A stretch of 64,000 nucleotides of DNA from Bifidobacterium lemurum (GCF_014898175.1 NZ_CP062948.1:1674001-1738000); one strand, 5' to 3'. Positions 36,532-44,887 are shown, counted from the first letter of the stretch. Numbers and translations are program-made. Notes: generated by a model from the letters alone, not told the origin.

Positions 36532-37424
36532 ACCGTGCCTCCACTCAGCTCACGTTTGCGCAGTCGCGCCGCATACCAGTCGTTGAGCAGGATGAACGGC
36601 ACGCTCATCAGAATGAACAGCAGGCTTGCCACCACATACGGGGTGAAGTTGTAGCTGCTGGCCACCTCGATCTGGGCGGCGCGCACCGCATCCACCGCGC
36701 CGAGCACGGAGATGAGGCCGACATCCTTCTGCATGGAGATGAAGTCGTTCATCAGCGCGGGTGCGACCTTGCGCAGCGCCTGCGGGATGACGATCATACG
36801 CGTGGTCTGCCCGGCGGTCAGACCCAGGGAACGCGCGGAGGCGCGCTGCGAGGGATGCACGTCGTTGAAGCCGGCGCGCAACACCTCGGCCACATAGGCG
36901 GAGTACCCCATGACCACGGCGATGGTGCCGAGGATCGAGGGGTCGATGCGTCCGAACAGGCCGAGTCCGGGGATGCCGAAGCCGATGAGGTAGAGGATCA
37001 CGATCATCGGGATGCCGCGCATCACGGTGGTGTAGACGGCGGCCAGCACACGCAGCGGGAACAGCACCGGATTGGTGCTGGTGCGCACCAACGCGATCAG
37101 GGTGGCGAAGATGGCCACGCCGATCACCGCGACGACCAGCACTCTGATGTTGAGCCACAGGCCGTCCAGAATCTCGGGGAACGACGAGGCGAAGTATTCG
37201 GCGGAGAAGAAGGTCTGCTTGACGCGAGGCCAGCCGGGGGAGAGCTTGAGTCCCGCGACCACGATGGCCGCCAGCACGATGGTGCTGACGAGACTGGTGG
37301 CCACCGATTTGAGCTGTTGCTTGCGCCGCCAGTCGCGGCGGGAAAGCTCGACCTCGCTGACGGCCGCGGAATCGTGGGCGGGGCCGTCGGAATTGGTGAT
37401 GGTTGGCTGAGTGTTCATCGGCAT
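36528..37424 (-). CDS. amino-acid ABC transporter permease
   Basis: 298 aa, His/Glu/Gln/Arg/opine-family permease. About 45 residues are cytoplasmic and polar, then comes a set of about five to six membrane helices starting VATSLVSTIVLAAIVVAGL. The permease-coupling loop is YVAEVLRAGFNDVHPSQRASARSLGLTAGQT. No good ribosome-binding site precedes the ATG at 37424 or the one at 37418. Instead a small frame with a strong one ends 7 bp upstream, so translational coupling is likely. Confidence 0.92.
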   Translation of the reverse strand: MPMNTQPTITNSDGPAHDSAAVSEVELSRRDWRRKQQLKSVATSLVSTIVLAAIVVAGLKLSPGWPRVKQTFFSAEYFASSFPEILDGLWLNIRVLVVAVIGVAIFATLIALVRTSTNPVLFPLRVLAAVYTTVMRGIPMIVILYLIGFGIPGLGLFGRIDPSILGTIAVVMGYSAYVAEVLRAGFNDVHPSQRASARSLGLTAGQTTRMIVIPQALRKVAPALMNDFISMQKDVGLISVLGAVDAVRAAQIEVASSYNFTPYVVASLLFILMSVPFILLNDWYAARLRKRELSGGTV

Positions 37425-37431
37425 CGGTGGG

Positions 37432-37500
37432 TCAGGCGGGTTCGTTCAGATCGGCGGCATGCGCGACCGGTGTGCGCGGCGGGAAGTGGTGCTGTGTCAT
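37432..37500 (-). CDS. 22-residue open frame upstream of the permease
   Basis: It reads MTQHHFPPRTPVAHAA then DLNEPA and stops. AGGAAGAGAAG precedes its ATG at a proper distance, and a TATAAT box lies about 57 bp upstream. It has three His and four Pro in 22 residues. It could be a leader peptide that couples or attenuates the ABC transporter, or a remnant of a lost gene. I do not recognise the sequence. Confidence 0.4.
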   Translation of the reverse strand: MTQHHFPPRTPVAHAADLNEPA

Positions 37501-37556
37501 ATCTTCTCTTCCTGGGTCAAAGCGGATGATGCGTGTGGTCGGCTGACACGGGTGAT

Positions 37557-37588
37557 TATAACGCTGTGACATCGCGGATGCGTCACGA
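37557..37588 (-). promoter_or_regulatory. promoter of the ABC transporter operon with overlapping dyad
   Basis: On the minus strand TATAAT lies at 37562-37557. Just upstream, the imperfect palindrome GTGAC-N11-GTCAC (37568-37588) overlaps the -35 zone and could be an operator. The best -35 hexamer (TGACGC) is 19 bp away. Confidence 0.55.
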
Positions 37589-37643
37589 TGCCCATCGCCG
37601 TGGCCGCCGGTGTGGGGGTCGGCTTGTGGTCCGGTTCGCCGGA

Positions 37644-38135
37644 TTATTCGAGGGTGAATCCGTCAAAGGTGAAGCCGGGGCTGACCACGCAGGAGACCAG
37701 CGCGTCGCCCGGGCCCGGCACGGTGCGCTGCCATACGCCGGCGGGCACCACCGCATGTCCCACGACGGGAGTTTTGGAATCGGCCTCGCCGTTGACGCCC
37801 GAGCCCAGCGTGAATCGCTCGCGCTTGGCCTCTTCTGGTTCGGGGGCGTCGCCGTCGCCGCCGAATTCCAGCGTCACCGGCGCGGGGCCGTGCCACAGCC
37901 AGATCTCGTCCGCATCCACTTTATGCCAGGCGCTCACGTCGCCCTGCGGAAGCAGGAAGTAGATCAGCGAGGCCAGCGGACGGCCGTGCAGACCGTCTTC
38001 CGGGTCGTCGGCGCGGTAGTCGAGCGGCGACTGCCAGTCGCGCGTGTACCAGCCGCCTTCGGGATGCGCCTCGAGTCCCAGCCTCTCCACGACGGAACGG
38101 GCGTAGGGGCTCATGTCCTCCAATGCGATGCTCAT
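37644..38135 (-). CDS. cupin-fold protein, DUF985 family
   Basis: 163 aa. The cupin barrel of the DUF985/Cupin_5 group is recognised by HPEGGWYTRDWQS, SLIYFLLPQGDVSAWHKVDADEIWLWHGPAPV and VPAGVWQRTVPGPGDALVSCVVSPGF. The His/Glu residues would form a metal or small-ligand site. The biochemical function is not established for most members. The gene stands alone between intergenic repeats. Confidence 0.85.
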   Translation of the reverse strand: MSIALEDMSPYARSVVERLGLEAHPEGGWYTRDWQSPLDYRADDPEDGLHGRPLASLIYFLLPQGDVSAWHKVDADEIWLWHGPAPVTLEFGGDGDAPEPEEAKRERFTLGSGVNGEADSKTPVVGHAVVPAGVWQRTVPGPGDALVSCVVSPGFTFDGFTLE

Positions 38136-38162
38136 TATTGATTCCTTTCGATTGTGGCGGAT

Positions 38163-38322
38163 GGAGATCCCTCGACTGCGCTCGGGATGACGAGGGTGTT
38201 TCGCTCGGGATGGCGAGGGTGTTTCGTTCGGGATGGCGAGGATGTTTCGTTCGGGATGACGGAAAATATTCTTGTCATCCTGAGCGCAGGGCGAAGCCCG
38301 GAGTCGAAGGATCCCATACGCA
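38163..38322. repeat. dispersed intergenic repeat, copy 2
   Basis: It begins GGAGATCCCTCGACTGCGCT then CGGGATGAC. Three short direct repeats of GTTTCG(C/T)TCGGGATG follow (38199-38258), then the inverted form GTCATCCTGAGCGCAGGGCG with GGAGTCGAAGGATCCC. The two orientations can pair into a long hairpin. Confidence 0.8.
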
Positions 38323-38336
38323 ACACACCCGTACTC

Positions 38337-39725
38337 TCAGAACGCGCCGTCGTTGTAGACCACGCGGCCGGAGATCACCGTGGCCCGGTTCGTGCCGGCG
38401 CCGTGGCGCACCAACGTCTCCAACGTGTCTTCGATGCCGCGCGGCGTGGCCACATACACCGGCACGTCGAAGAACGCGAGGTCTGCGGTCGCGCCCGCGT
38501 TGATCTGGCCGATGCGGCCCGCGCCCACATGCATGCCCAGCACCTCGGCGCCGCCGATCGTCATCATGCGGATCAGCCGGTGGGTCAGGTCGTCGCCCGC
38601 ATAGCCCTGCTCGCGCGCCAGATCGTAGAGCATGGCCACATCCTCCAGCACGTCGAGGCTGGGGGAGCTGGACAGCGAGTCGGTGCCCACGGCCAGAAGG
38701 TTGCCCTCCTCGAGATATTCGCGGATCGGCGCGTCGCGGCCGGTCACCGTGATGCGGTTCGAACGCGGGCACAAGGCCACGCCCACGCCGCGCTGGCGCA
38801 GGATGCGGCGGTCCTCCTTGTCGGCCCACACGCCGTGCGCGATATGCACGTCGGGGCCGAGCGAGCCGAGCTGGTCGAGGAACTGGATGGCCGACGCGCC
38901 CTTGCCCGCTTCCTTGAGCTCCTGATAGCTCGTCCAATTCTCATCGCGCCATTCGGCCGCCGAATACGTGGACAGGATCGTGTCGCGCCTTCCGGCCTCC
39001 ATCGGCGTCTCCGCCAGATGGATGTGCAGGCGCATGTCGAGCTGGCGGGCGATGTCGGGCAGATCAACGAAGGGCGCGGTCTCCAACGTGTAGGGCGCGT
39101 GCGGGCTGATGCCGATGCTGGGCAGCCCCTCTTGGCGCATACGCCCCAGATGGGTCACCAGTTCGGCGATGCCCTCGGTTTTCCAATCGCTGTTGCGCCA
39201 GTTCATCACCTCCCAATAGGCCACGCCGTGCATGCCCTGCGAGGCGAGCGCGCCGACCGCCTCCGGATCGGTGACGATGTCGGCGGCGGCCGTGGTGCCG
39301 TGACGCACCAGCATGCGCGCGCCCTCCTCGGCGGAGTCCTTCCACGAGCCCGTTTCGCACAGGCGCTCGTACACGGGGTCGAACGCCCGCTCCCACGCTT
39401 GGAAACTGTCGTAGTCGCCGCGGCCCACCTCGGCCATATTCGTGTACTGCAGATGTGTGTGCGCGTCGATCAGACCGGGCATGATCACGCCATGCCAGTG
39501 ACGCTCCTCGAAACGCGCACCGGCGGCCATATCCTGTTTGAGAGCCTCCAGCACCCAGCGTCGGGTGCCGGCGTGCACCACGCGGCTGCCGCTGACCGCC
39601 ACGGCGCCGTCGAGCAGCACCGGTCCGGTGACGGGGATGATCAACGGCGCGCTGTACAGCGTCACCTCATTCAGGGGCGCGGGATGCGCGGCCGCGTACA
39701 GCTGGTCGAACGAGTCGGTGGTCAT
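38337..39725 (-). CDS. amidohydrolase, SAH/MTA-deaminase-like
   Basis: 462 aa from ATG 39725, chosen because AAGGAGG precedes it and it overlaps the upstream stop as ATGA. Metal ligands of the deaminase-type amidohydrolase barrel are visible: His89 and His91 in DAHTH, His in HIHLAET, His in AHGVWA, and Asp in GTDSLSSSP. This group deaminates adenine moieties of S-adenosylhomocysteine, methylthioadenosine or similar nucleosides, though chlorohydrolase relatives exist. Tight coupling with an SAH-hydrolase-like gene favours S-adenosylhomocysteine as substrate. Confidence 0.85.
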   Translation of the reverse strand: MTTDSFDQLYAAAHPAPLNEVTLYSAPLIIPVTGPVLLDGAVAVSGSRVVHAGTRRWVLEALKQDMAAGARFEERHWHGVIMPGLIDAHTHLQYTNMAEVGRGDYDSFQAWERAFDPVYERLCETGSWKDSAEEGARMLVRHGTTAAADIVTDPEAVGALASQGMHGVAYWEVMNWRNSDWKTEGIAELVTHLGRMRQEGLPSIGISPHAPYTLETAPFVDLPDIARQLDMRLHIHLAETPMEAGRRDTILSTYSAAEWRDENWTSYQELKEAGKGASAIQFLDQLGSLGPDVHIAHGVWADKEDRRILRQRGVGVALCPRSNRITVTGRDAPIREYLEEGNLLAVGTDSLSSSPSLDVLEDVAMLYDLAREQGYAGDDLTHRLIRMMTIGGAEVLGMHVGAGRIGQINAGATADLAFFDVPVYVATPRGIEDTLETLVRHGAGTNRATVISGRVVYNDGAF

Positions 39726-41200
39726 CGCGCCTCCTTGAATCTGGTGAGCGTCCAATCGTAGCCGTTGTCGTCCACGGCATGGCTGGTCCGGTATCCGCGT
39801 GTCTCGAGCGCGGCGGCGGCGATGCGCCGGTCGGTCGCCTTATCCAGCCGGTGCAGGCCGGGGGCGAGCGTGCCGCGGTGGGTCAGCAGGTGGGCCACCG
39901 CGCTCGCCTGCACGGCGAAGCTTAAGTCCATGATTTCGATTGGGTTGCCGCCGCCGGCCGTGTAGTTCACGCCGTCGCCCTGGGCGAGCAGGGTGAGCGT
40001 GGGGCCGTCGGGCACGGCCAGTTCGCACCGGTCGAGGCCGGTTCGCGGACGGAAGCCGGGGATTCGGTCGAGGGCGATTTCGTTGGCGATGCCGCCGATC
40101 ACCGCCAATACGGTCCCGTCACGCATGCGGCGCATATGCTCCACGGTGATGGTGTGGCGCACGCCGGTGGCGGAGACGACCATATCGGCGTATTCCAGCG
40201 CCTCGTCGATGTCGTGGGCGGCGAATCCGTCGAACACCGCCTGCAGCGCGGCCACCGGATCCGTGTCGCATACCGTGACCCGCGCGCCCAACGCCCGCAC
40301 GCGCAGCGCGAAGCCTTTGCCGACCGGTCCGTAGCCGACCACGGCGACCCGCGCGCCGTCGAAGGCGTGGCTGCCGAGGAGCTCCTGCATGGTCGTCACG
40401 CAGCTTTCGCCGGTGCCGTGGGCGTTGTCGAATCCGGTTTTGAGGATACTGTCGTTCACGGCGATGACGGGGAAATCCAGCGCGCCGGCGTCCTGCATCG
40501 CCTGGAAGGCGCGCACGCCGCTGGTGGTCTCCTCGGCCACGCCGATCAGGTCGGCCATGAGTTCGGGGCGTTCCGTGGCGGCCAGCCGGGCGAAGCTTGC
40601 GCCGTCGTCGATGATGATCTGCGGGCGGATTTCGTCCAGCAGCCGCAGCGCGCCCCGATGCGTCTGCTCGGCGGTCCATGCCACGTCGGCTTCGACGATG
40701 ACGCCTTCGGCGGCAAGCTGGTCGGCCACGCGTTGGTCGGTGTCGGAAGGCTCGGCGAACACGCCCACGATGGCGCCGGCCGCTTTGAGCTCGCGCAGCA
40801 GCACCGCGGTTTTCGGCTCCAGAATCAGGCATACGGCGATCCTCACGCCGGTGAAATCCACGCCGTCGGCGATGATCCGACGCATCAGCTCGCGCAGCAC
40901 AGGCATATGGCGGTGCGCGTGCTCCATCGCCTCCAGCCCGGTCAGCTCGCGTGCGTCGGGGATGCTCCGCGGATCCGTGATGCCGGGGAACTCCGTATAC
41001 GAGGTTTGTCCGCCGTGATTTGCGGGCAGTCCGGGCGCATCGTCATCGGGAACCATGCCCCATTGGCTGGCCTGTGCGGCGAATCCGGAATCGGCGTCTT
41101 TCGGCGGCGTGAAACGCGCGCCCGCCAGCGAACGGTTCGTGCGTTGCGAATACGCGCGCGCCCATGAGGCGAAATCGTATGCTGTCTGCTGCTCGGTCAT
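39722..41200 (-). CDS. divergent S-adenosylhomocysteine hydrolase-like protein
   Basis: 492 aa from ATG 41200. The NAD-binding part is clear: GYGPVGKG at 289-296. Catalytic Lys254 and Asp258 are kept in NDSILKTGFDN, as is GVAEETTSGV (221-230). The N-terminal substrate region of canonical enzymes (SCNxxSTQDHAAAA) is replaced by GVFAEPSDTDQRVADQ (146-161). The C-terminal Lys-x-x-x-Tyr tail is missing; the protein ends LTRFKEAR. So it may act on a different ribosyl-homocysteine, for example S-inosylhomocysteine. It is the first gene of a two-gene operon with the amidohydrolase. Confidence 0.85.
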   Translation of the reverse strand: MTEQQTAYDFASWARAYSQRTNRSLAGARFTPPKDADSGFAAQASQWGMVPDDDAPGLPANHGGQTSYTEFPGITDPRSIPDARELTGLEAMEHAHRHMPVLRELMRRIIADGVDFTGVRIAVCLILEPKTAVLLRELKAAGAIVGVFAEPSDTDQRVADQLAAEGVIVEADVAWTAEQTHRGALRLLDEIRPQIIIDDGASFARLAATERPELMADLIGVAEETTSGVRAFQAMQDAGALDFPVIAVNDSILKTGFDNAHGTGESCVTTMQELLGSHAFDGARVAVVGYGPVGKGFALRVRALGARVTVCDTDPVAALQAVFDGFAAHDIDEALEYADMVVSATGVRHTITVEHMRRMRDGTVLAVIGGIANEIALDRIPGFRPRTGLDRCELAVPDGPTLTLLAQGDGVNYTAGGGNPIEIMDLSFAVQASAVAHLLTHRGTLAPGLHRLDKATDRRIAAAALETRGYRTSHAVDDNGYDWTLTRFKEAR

Positions 41201-41244
41201 ACGCCCATCATAAGCCGTGCATGTCAACCCATAGCGTCAAGCGT

Positions 41245-41395
41245 TCCCGTCATGCCTGGGCGCAGGCGCGGACGGAGTCGAAGCGTCCCATTCGTGACAT
41301 TGGAGATCCCTCGACTTCGCTCGGGATGACGGGAGGGGAGCTCTGGATGACGGGTGGGACGCTCGGGATGACGGGGTGCTCGGGATGGCGTTGAT
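41245..41395. repeat. dispersed intergenic repeat, copy 3
   Basis: An inverted arm, CCCGTCATGCCTGGGCGCAG with GGAGTCGAAGCGTCCC, precedes the core GGAGATCCCTCGACTTCGCT-CGGGATGAC (41302-41330). Further GGATGACGGG and CTCGGGATG units follow. It fills the gap between the SAH-hydrolase-like gene and the 3' end of radA. Confidence 0.8.
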
Positions 41396-41408
41396 AGTGC
41401 TTGGGAGA

Positions 41409-42836
41409 TCAGCGGCGCGACAGGCCCAGGGCGGTGAGGGCTTCGGCCAGGGATCGCACCTCGATCAGGGTCAGGCCGGGTATTTCGATCGGCTTGCGGG
41501 GCGTGGGCACCACGGCGATGGTGAATCCCAGCCGCGCGGCCTCGCGCAGACGGTGCTCCAGACGCGGGGCGGGACGCACCTGGCCGGTCAGGGAGATCTC
41601 GCCGATGGCGCAGGTGGCGCGCGCGATCGGCGTGCGGTGTGCGGCGCTCGCCAGCGCGGCCACGATGGCCAGATCGCAGGCCGGCTCCTTGGCAAGACCT
41701 CCGGCGATGGTGGAGACGTACAGGTCGTTGGCCAGCAGATTGATATGGCCGTGGCGGTAGAGCACCGCGGTGAGCATGGCGATGCGGTTCGAGTCCACGC
41801 CGTTCACCGCGCGTCTGGGCGTGGGCAGCACGGAATTGGTGACCAGCGCCTGCACCTCGATGGGCAGGCTGCGGTGCCCGTCCAGCGTGAAGGTCACGCA
41901 GGTGCCCTCCACCGGCGCCTCCTGCCCATCGCCCGCGGACAGGAACAGGCCGGCCGGGTCGCGCACCTCCTCGATGCCTTCGCCGCTCATGTCGAAACAG
42001 CCAACCTCGTCGGTCGGTCCGAAACGGTTCTTCACCGCGCGCAGCATGCGCAGCGCGGTTTCGCTGTCGCCCTCGAACTGGCAGACCACGTCGACCAGAT
42101 GCTCCAGCGTGCGCGGGCCCGCGATCGAACCGTCCTTGGTCACATGCCCCACCAGCAGCACCGGAATATCCAGGGTTTTCGCCGTGTCGATCAGCGCGCT
42201 CGCCACCTCGCGCACCTGCGTGGAGCCGCCGGAGATGCCATCGACCTCCTGCGAGACGATGGTCTGCGCGGAATCGACGATGGCAAGCGTGGGCCGCTCC
42301 TGTTCGATCAGGCCCAGTACGGTGGCCAGATCGGTGGTGGAGGCCAGCAGCAGATTCGGCTCCACCGCGTTGATGCGGGTGGCGCGAAGACGCACCTGCG
42401 CTTGCGATTCCTCGCCGGAGACGTACAGCACCGATCCGTCGCCGGCATGGCTTCGGGCGATGTTGCCCGCGGTCTCCAGCAGAAGGGTGGACTTGCCCAC
42501 GCCGGGCTCGCCGGCGATCAGCACCACGGATCCGGGCACGATGCCGCCGCCGAGCACGCGGTCGAATTCGCCGAATCCGGTGGGCACGCGGGTGACCTGT
42601 TCCGTGCCGACCTGGGTGATGGGCGTGGCCGAACCTTTGCTTCCCGCGGGGGAGGGCGCGGCCGGTTGGGTGCGCGAGGTGCGTCCGGGCGCGGCGGTGC
42701 GGGTTCCCGCGGCCGCGCGGGCCTCATGGAACTCCCCGACGGTGCCCCATTGTCCGCATTCGGGACATTTTCCGAACCATTTCGCGCCATTCCAGCCGCA
42801 TTCGGAACACACATACTGCACGGACGACTTTGCCAT
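41409..42836 (-). CDS. radA: DNA repair protein RadA
   Basis: 475 aa from ATG 42836 (MAKSSVQYVCSECGWNGAKW). An N-terminal four-Cys zinc finger (CSEC...CPEC), a 55-residue linker, then the RecA-like ATPase with Walker A GEPGVGKSTLL and the RadA motif KNRFG, and a C-terminal Lon-protease-like domain. RadA is a branch-migration helicase acting in recombinational repair. Dispersed repeat copies flank it on both sides. Confidence 0.97.
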   Translation of the reverse strand: MAKSSVQYVCSECGWNGAKWFGKCPECGQWGTVGEFHEARAAAGTRTAAPGRTSRTQPAAPSPAGSKGSATPITQVGTEQVTRVPTGFGEFDRVLGGGIVPGSVVLIAGEPGVGKSTLLLETAGNIARSHAGDGSVLYVSGEESQAQVRLRATRINAVEPNLLLASTTDLATVLGLIEQERPTLAIVDSAQTIVSQEVDGISGGSTQVREVASALIDTAKTLDIPVLLVGHVTKDGSIAGPRTLEHLVDVVCQFEGDSETALRMLRAVKNRFGPTDEVGCFDMSGEGIEEVRDPAGLFLSAGDGQEAPVEGTCVTFTLDGHRSLPIEVQALVTNSVLPTPRRAVNGVDSNRIAMLTAVLYRHGHINLLANDLYVSTIAGGLAKEPACDLAIVAALASAAHRTPIARATCAIGEISLTGQVRPAPRLEHRLREAARLGFTIAVVPTPRKPIEIPGLTLIEVRSLAEALTALGLSRR

Positions 42837-42880
42837 GATGCCGACGCTATCGGTGTTCGCCGACAAGACGCGGCCGTTGG

Positions 42881-43040
42881 GGAGATCCCTCGACTTCGCT
42901 CGGGATGACGGGAGGGAGGCTCGGGATGACGTTGATAATGATTATTCGTCATGCTGAGCGGAGTGCAACGAAGTCGAAGCATCTCCATGGGATGACGAGA
43001 GAGGGTGGGCGAAAGAGGAACGTTTGGGATGGTGGGAGGG
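42881..43040. repeat. dispersed intergenic repeat, copy 4
   Basis: Core GGAGATCCCTCGACTTCGCT-CGGGATGAC (42881-42909), a second CTCGGGATGACG, then inverted CGTCATGCTGAGCGGAGTGC with GAAGTCGAAGCATCTCC. It lies between divergent radA and the 202-aa exported-protein gene. Confidence 0.8.
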
Positions 43041-43084
43041 CGGCGATTCCGTGAAGCGTCGGGTTGGTGTGAGAGAATCGGGGC

Positions 43085-43693
43085 ATGCCGAATACTCAAC
43101 AGACATCCTCTTCGCATGGCAAGCTTATCGCCGTGGTGGTCGCCGCCGCGCTCGTGATCATTCTGGCGGTGCTGTCCGCCTTCGTCTGGCCCGGCTGGGC
43201 GATCAAAAGCGCCGACGAGCCGACTCAGTCCGAACAGCAGACGGAGGAGCCCACCACACCCAGCATCGACGCGGTCGCGCTTCCCGAAGACGCCACCGAA
43301 CTGCTCAAGGCGATGCCCGACAGCGTGCTCAACTACGCGCGCGTCAACGCCGAAGCCTCCACGAACTGGAGCTCGGCCTCGCCGCTGGAGGAATACACCG
43401 TGACCTATGCGGTGTCCGAGGACTCCCAGGATCTGACGATGATCACCGCGCAGTGGTCGTCCGCCGATTCCGCGAAGACGCAGTACGACGCCCTCGCCGC
43501 CACACTGACCGGTGAGGAGCTCGCCTCCGGCAACGTGAAGGTCTCCGGCGACACCACCGGCAGCTATGTGGTGAAAACCGACGCGTCGGACGAGACCAAG
43601 GCCGTGGCTCTGTGGCAGAACGACACCGTGGTGTTCCAGGTCACCGGATCGAAGGACGCCGTGATGCGTTTCTACCAGGAGTTCCCGCTGTAA
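43085..43693 (+). CDS. small membrane-anchored exported protein, unknown function
   Basis: 202 aa. One hydrophobic segment, KLIAVVVAAALVIILAVLSAFVW (residues 13-35), follows a short polar N-terminus and acts as a signal anchor. Then comes a Ser/Glu/Thr/Pro linker, and a ~140-residue extracellular domain with alternating beta-strand pattern (EEYTVTYAVSEDSQDLTMITAQW). I do not recognise the domain. There is no lipobox Cys. It is monocistronic, just upstream of the bS22 gene. Confidence 0.8.
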   Translation: MPNTQQTSSSHGKLIAVVVAAALVIILAVLSAFVWPGWAIKSADEPTQSEQQTEEPTTPSIDAVALPEDATELLKAMPDSVLNYARVNAEASTNWSSASPLEEYTVTYAVSEDSQDLTMITAQWSSADSAKTQYDALAATLTGEELASGNVKVSGDTTGSYVVKTDASDETKAVALWQNDTVVFQVTGSKDAVMRFYQEFPL

Positions 43694-43827
43694 ACCCAAG
43701 CCGACACCGACTGCCGGGCGGAAACGCAAGGTCGAGCGGGCGCATGGAGTTCCCGCCGAAAACCCTGCCGACACCGGCTCGCGGCGCGGGCGCGACCCGC
43801 AGAACGGGTGGCATGGTGTCGTCGGTC

Positions 43828-43850
43828 GCCCAATGCGTGTACTATTGGGC
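43828..43850 (+). promoter_or_regulatory. promoter/dyad upstream of the bS22 gene
   Basis: GCCCAAT (43828-43834) and ATTGGGC (43844-43850) form a perfect 7-bp inverted repeat enclosing the -10-like TACTAT (43840-43845). No convincing -35 is seen. Position suggests an operator-controlled promoter for the tiny gene 40 bp downstream. Confidence 0.45.
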
Positions 43851-43890
43851 AAGTTGCAACTTTCACGATTAATCGGAATGGAGGCTTCAG

Positions 43891-43980
43891 ATGGGTTCCG
43901 TCATCAAGAAGCGCCGCAAGCGGATGAGCAAGAAGAAGCACCGCAAACTGCTGCGTAAGACCCGCCACCAGCGCAAGTAG
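43891..43980 (+). CDS. bS22-type small ribosomal protein (AURKAIP1/COX24 family)
   Basis: 29 aa, MGSVIKKRRKRMSKKKHRK followed by LLRKTRHQRK. It closely matches the short Lys/Arg-only proteins of actinobacteria that were found on the 30S subunit of mycobacteria and named bS22. They are related to the mitochondrial AURKAIP1/COX24 domain. Sixteen of 29 residues are Lys or Arg. A GGAGGC ribosome-binding site precedes the ATG, and a strong terminator follows. Very small and easily overlooked. Confidence 0.9.
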   Translation: MGSVIKKRRKRMSKKKHRKLLRKTRHQRK

Positions 43981-44004
43981 TCTTACCTGCAATCAAGGCA
44001 TGAA

Positions 44005-44038
44005 GAAACCCCGGTCAGTCAAGCTGGCCGGGGTTTCG
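44005..44038 (+). terminator. bS22 gene terminator
   Basis: GAAACCCCGGTCAG (44005-44018) pairs with CTGGCCGGGGTTTC (44024-44037), 14 bp with one G-U pair and a 5-nt loop. Confidence 0.85.
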
Positions 44039-44051
44039 TGTATCCGTTCCC

Positions 44052-44160
44052 TCGTCATTCCGAGCGGAGCGCAAGCGGAGTCGAGGAATCTCGTTGCCGC
44101 CAGAGGCTGGGATCCCTCGACTTCGCTCGGGATGACGAGAGGGTGTCGTTCGGAATGACA
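44052..44160. repeat. dispersed intergenic repeat, copy 5
   Basis: The inverted arm GTCATTCCGAGCGGAGCG with GGAGTCGAGGAATC is followed by the direct core GGGATCCCTCGACTTCGCTC then GGGATGAC (44109-44136) and GTTCGGAATGACA. It lies between the bS22 gene and rpiA. Confidence 0.8.
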
Positions 44161-44188
44161 GATGGCCTCGGTGCGCCGAGGCCAACAA

Positions 44189-44887
44189 TCACTTGTTGGA
44201 GTTGGTCATCACGCGCGGGCCGTTCGGGTCGCCCACAATCACCGTGTCGACCATGTTGAGGAACAGGCCGTGCTCCACCACGCCCACGGTGGTGATGAGA
44301 TCCTCGGCCAACGCCTGCGGATGCTCGATCTTCTCCAAATGCAGGTCCACCACATAGTTGTTCTCGTCGGTGCGCACCGGCTGTCCCTCGGCGTCGAGAC
44401 GCAGCACGGGCTTGTATCCGCGGGCTTCGAACTTCTTGACGACCTGGCCCGCGCCGAAGGGGATCACCTCGACCGGCAGCGGGAACTTGCCGATGGTGTC
44501 GACCACCTTGGATTCGTCTACGATCCACACGATCCTGTCGGAGTTGGTCGCCACGATCTTCTCCCACAGCAGGGCGGCGCCGCCGCCTTTGATGCCGTCG
44601 AAGTTCTTGTCCACCTCGTCCGCGCCGTCGATGGTCACGTCGATATGGTCCACCTCGTCGACGTCCACGATGGTGATGCCGTAGCTTTCGGCCTGCTCCT
44701 GCGTGCGGCGGGAGGTGGTCACGCCGGTGAACTTCAGTCCCTCCTCCTGCACTCGACGGCCGAGCTCGTCGACGAGGAAGCGGACGGTCGAGCCGGTTCC
44801 GAGGCCCGCGACCATGCCGTCTTCGATCAGCTTGGCGGCTTCGATGCCGGCCGCCTTCTTCAGAGCGTCCTGTTGCGCCTTATCCAT
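44189..44887 (-). CDS. rpiA: ribose-5-phosphate isomerase A
   Basis: 232 aa. Interconverts ribose-5-phosphate and ribulose-5-phosphate, a step of the bifid shunt and pentose metabolism. Motifs of type [20 protein letters not shown] (phosphate binding), DGADEVD with catalytic Asp, [13 protein letters not shown], and the C-terminal [15 protein letters not shown]. The ATG at 44887 follows AAGGAGAG. It is monocistronic. Confidence 0.97.
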   Translation of the reverse strand: MDKAQQDALKKAAGIEAAKLIEDGMVAGLGTGSTVRFLVDELGRRVQEEGLKFTGVTTSRRTQEQAESYGITIVDVDEVDHIDVTIDGADEVDKNFDGIKGGGAALLWEKIVATNSDRIVWIVDESKVVDTIGKFPLPVEVIPFGAGQVVKKFEARGYKPVLRLDAEGQPVRTDENNYVVDLHLEKIEHPQALAEDLITTVGVVEHGLFLNMVDTVIVGDPNGPRVMTNSNK

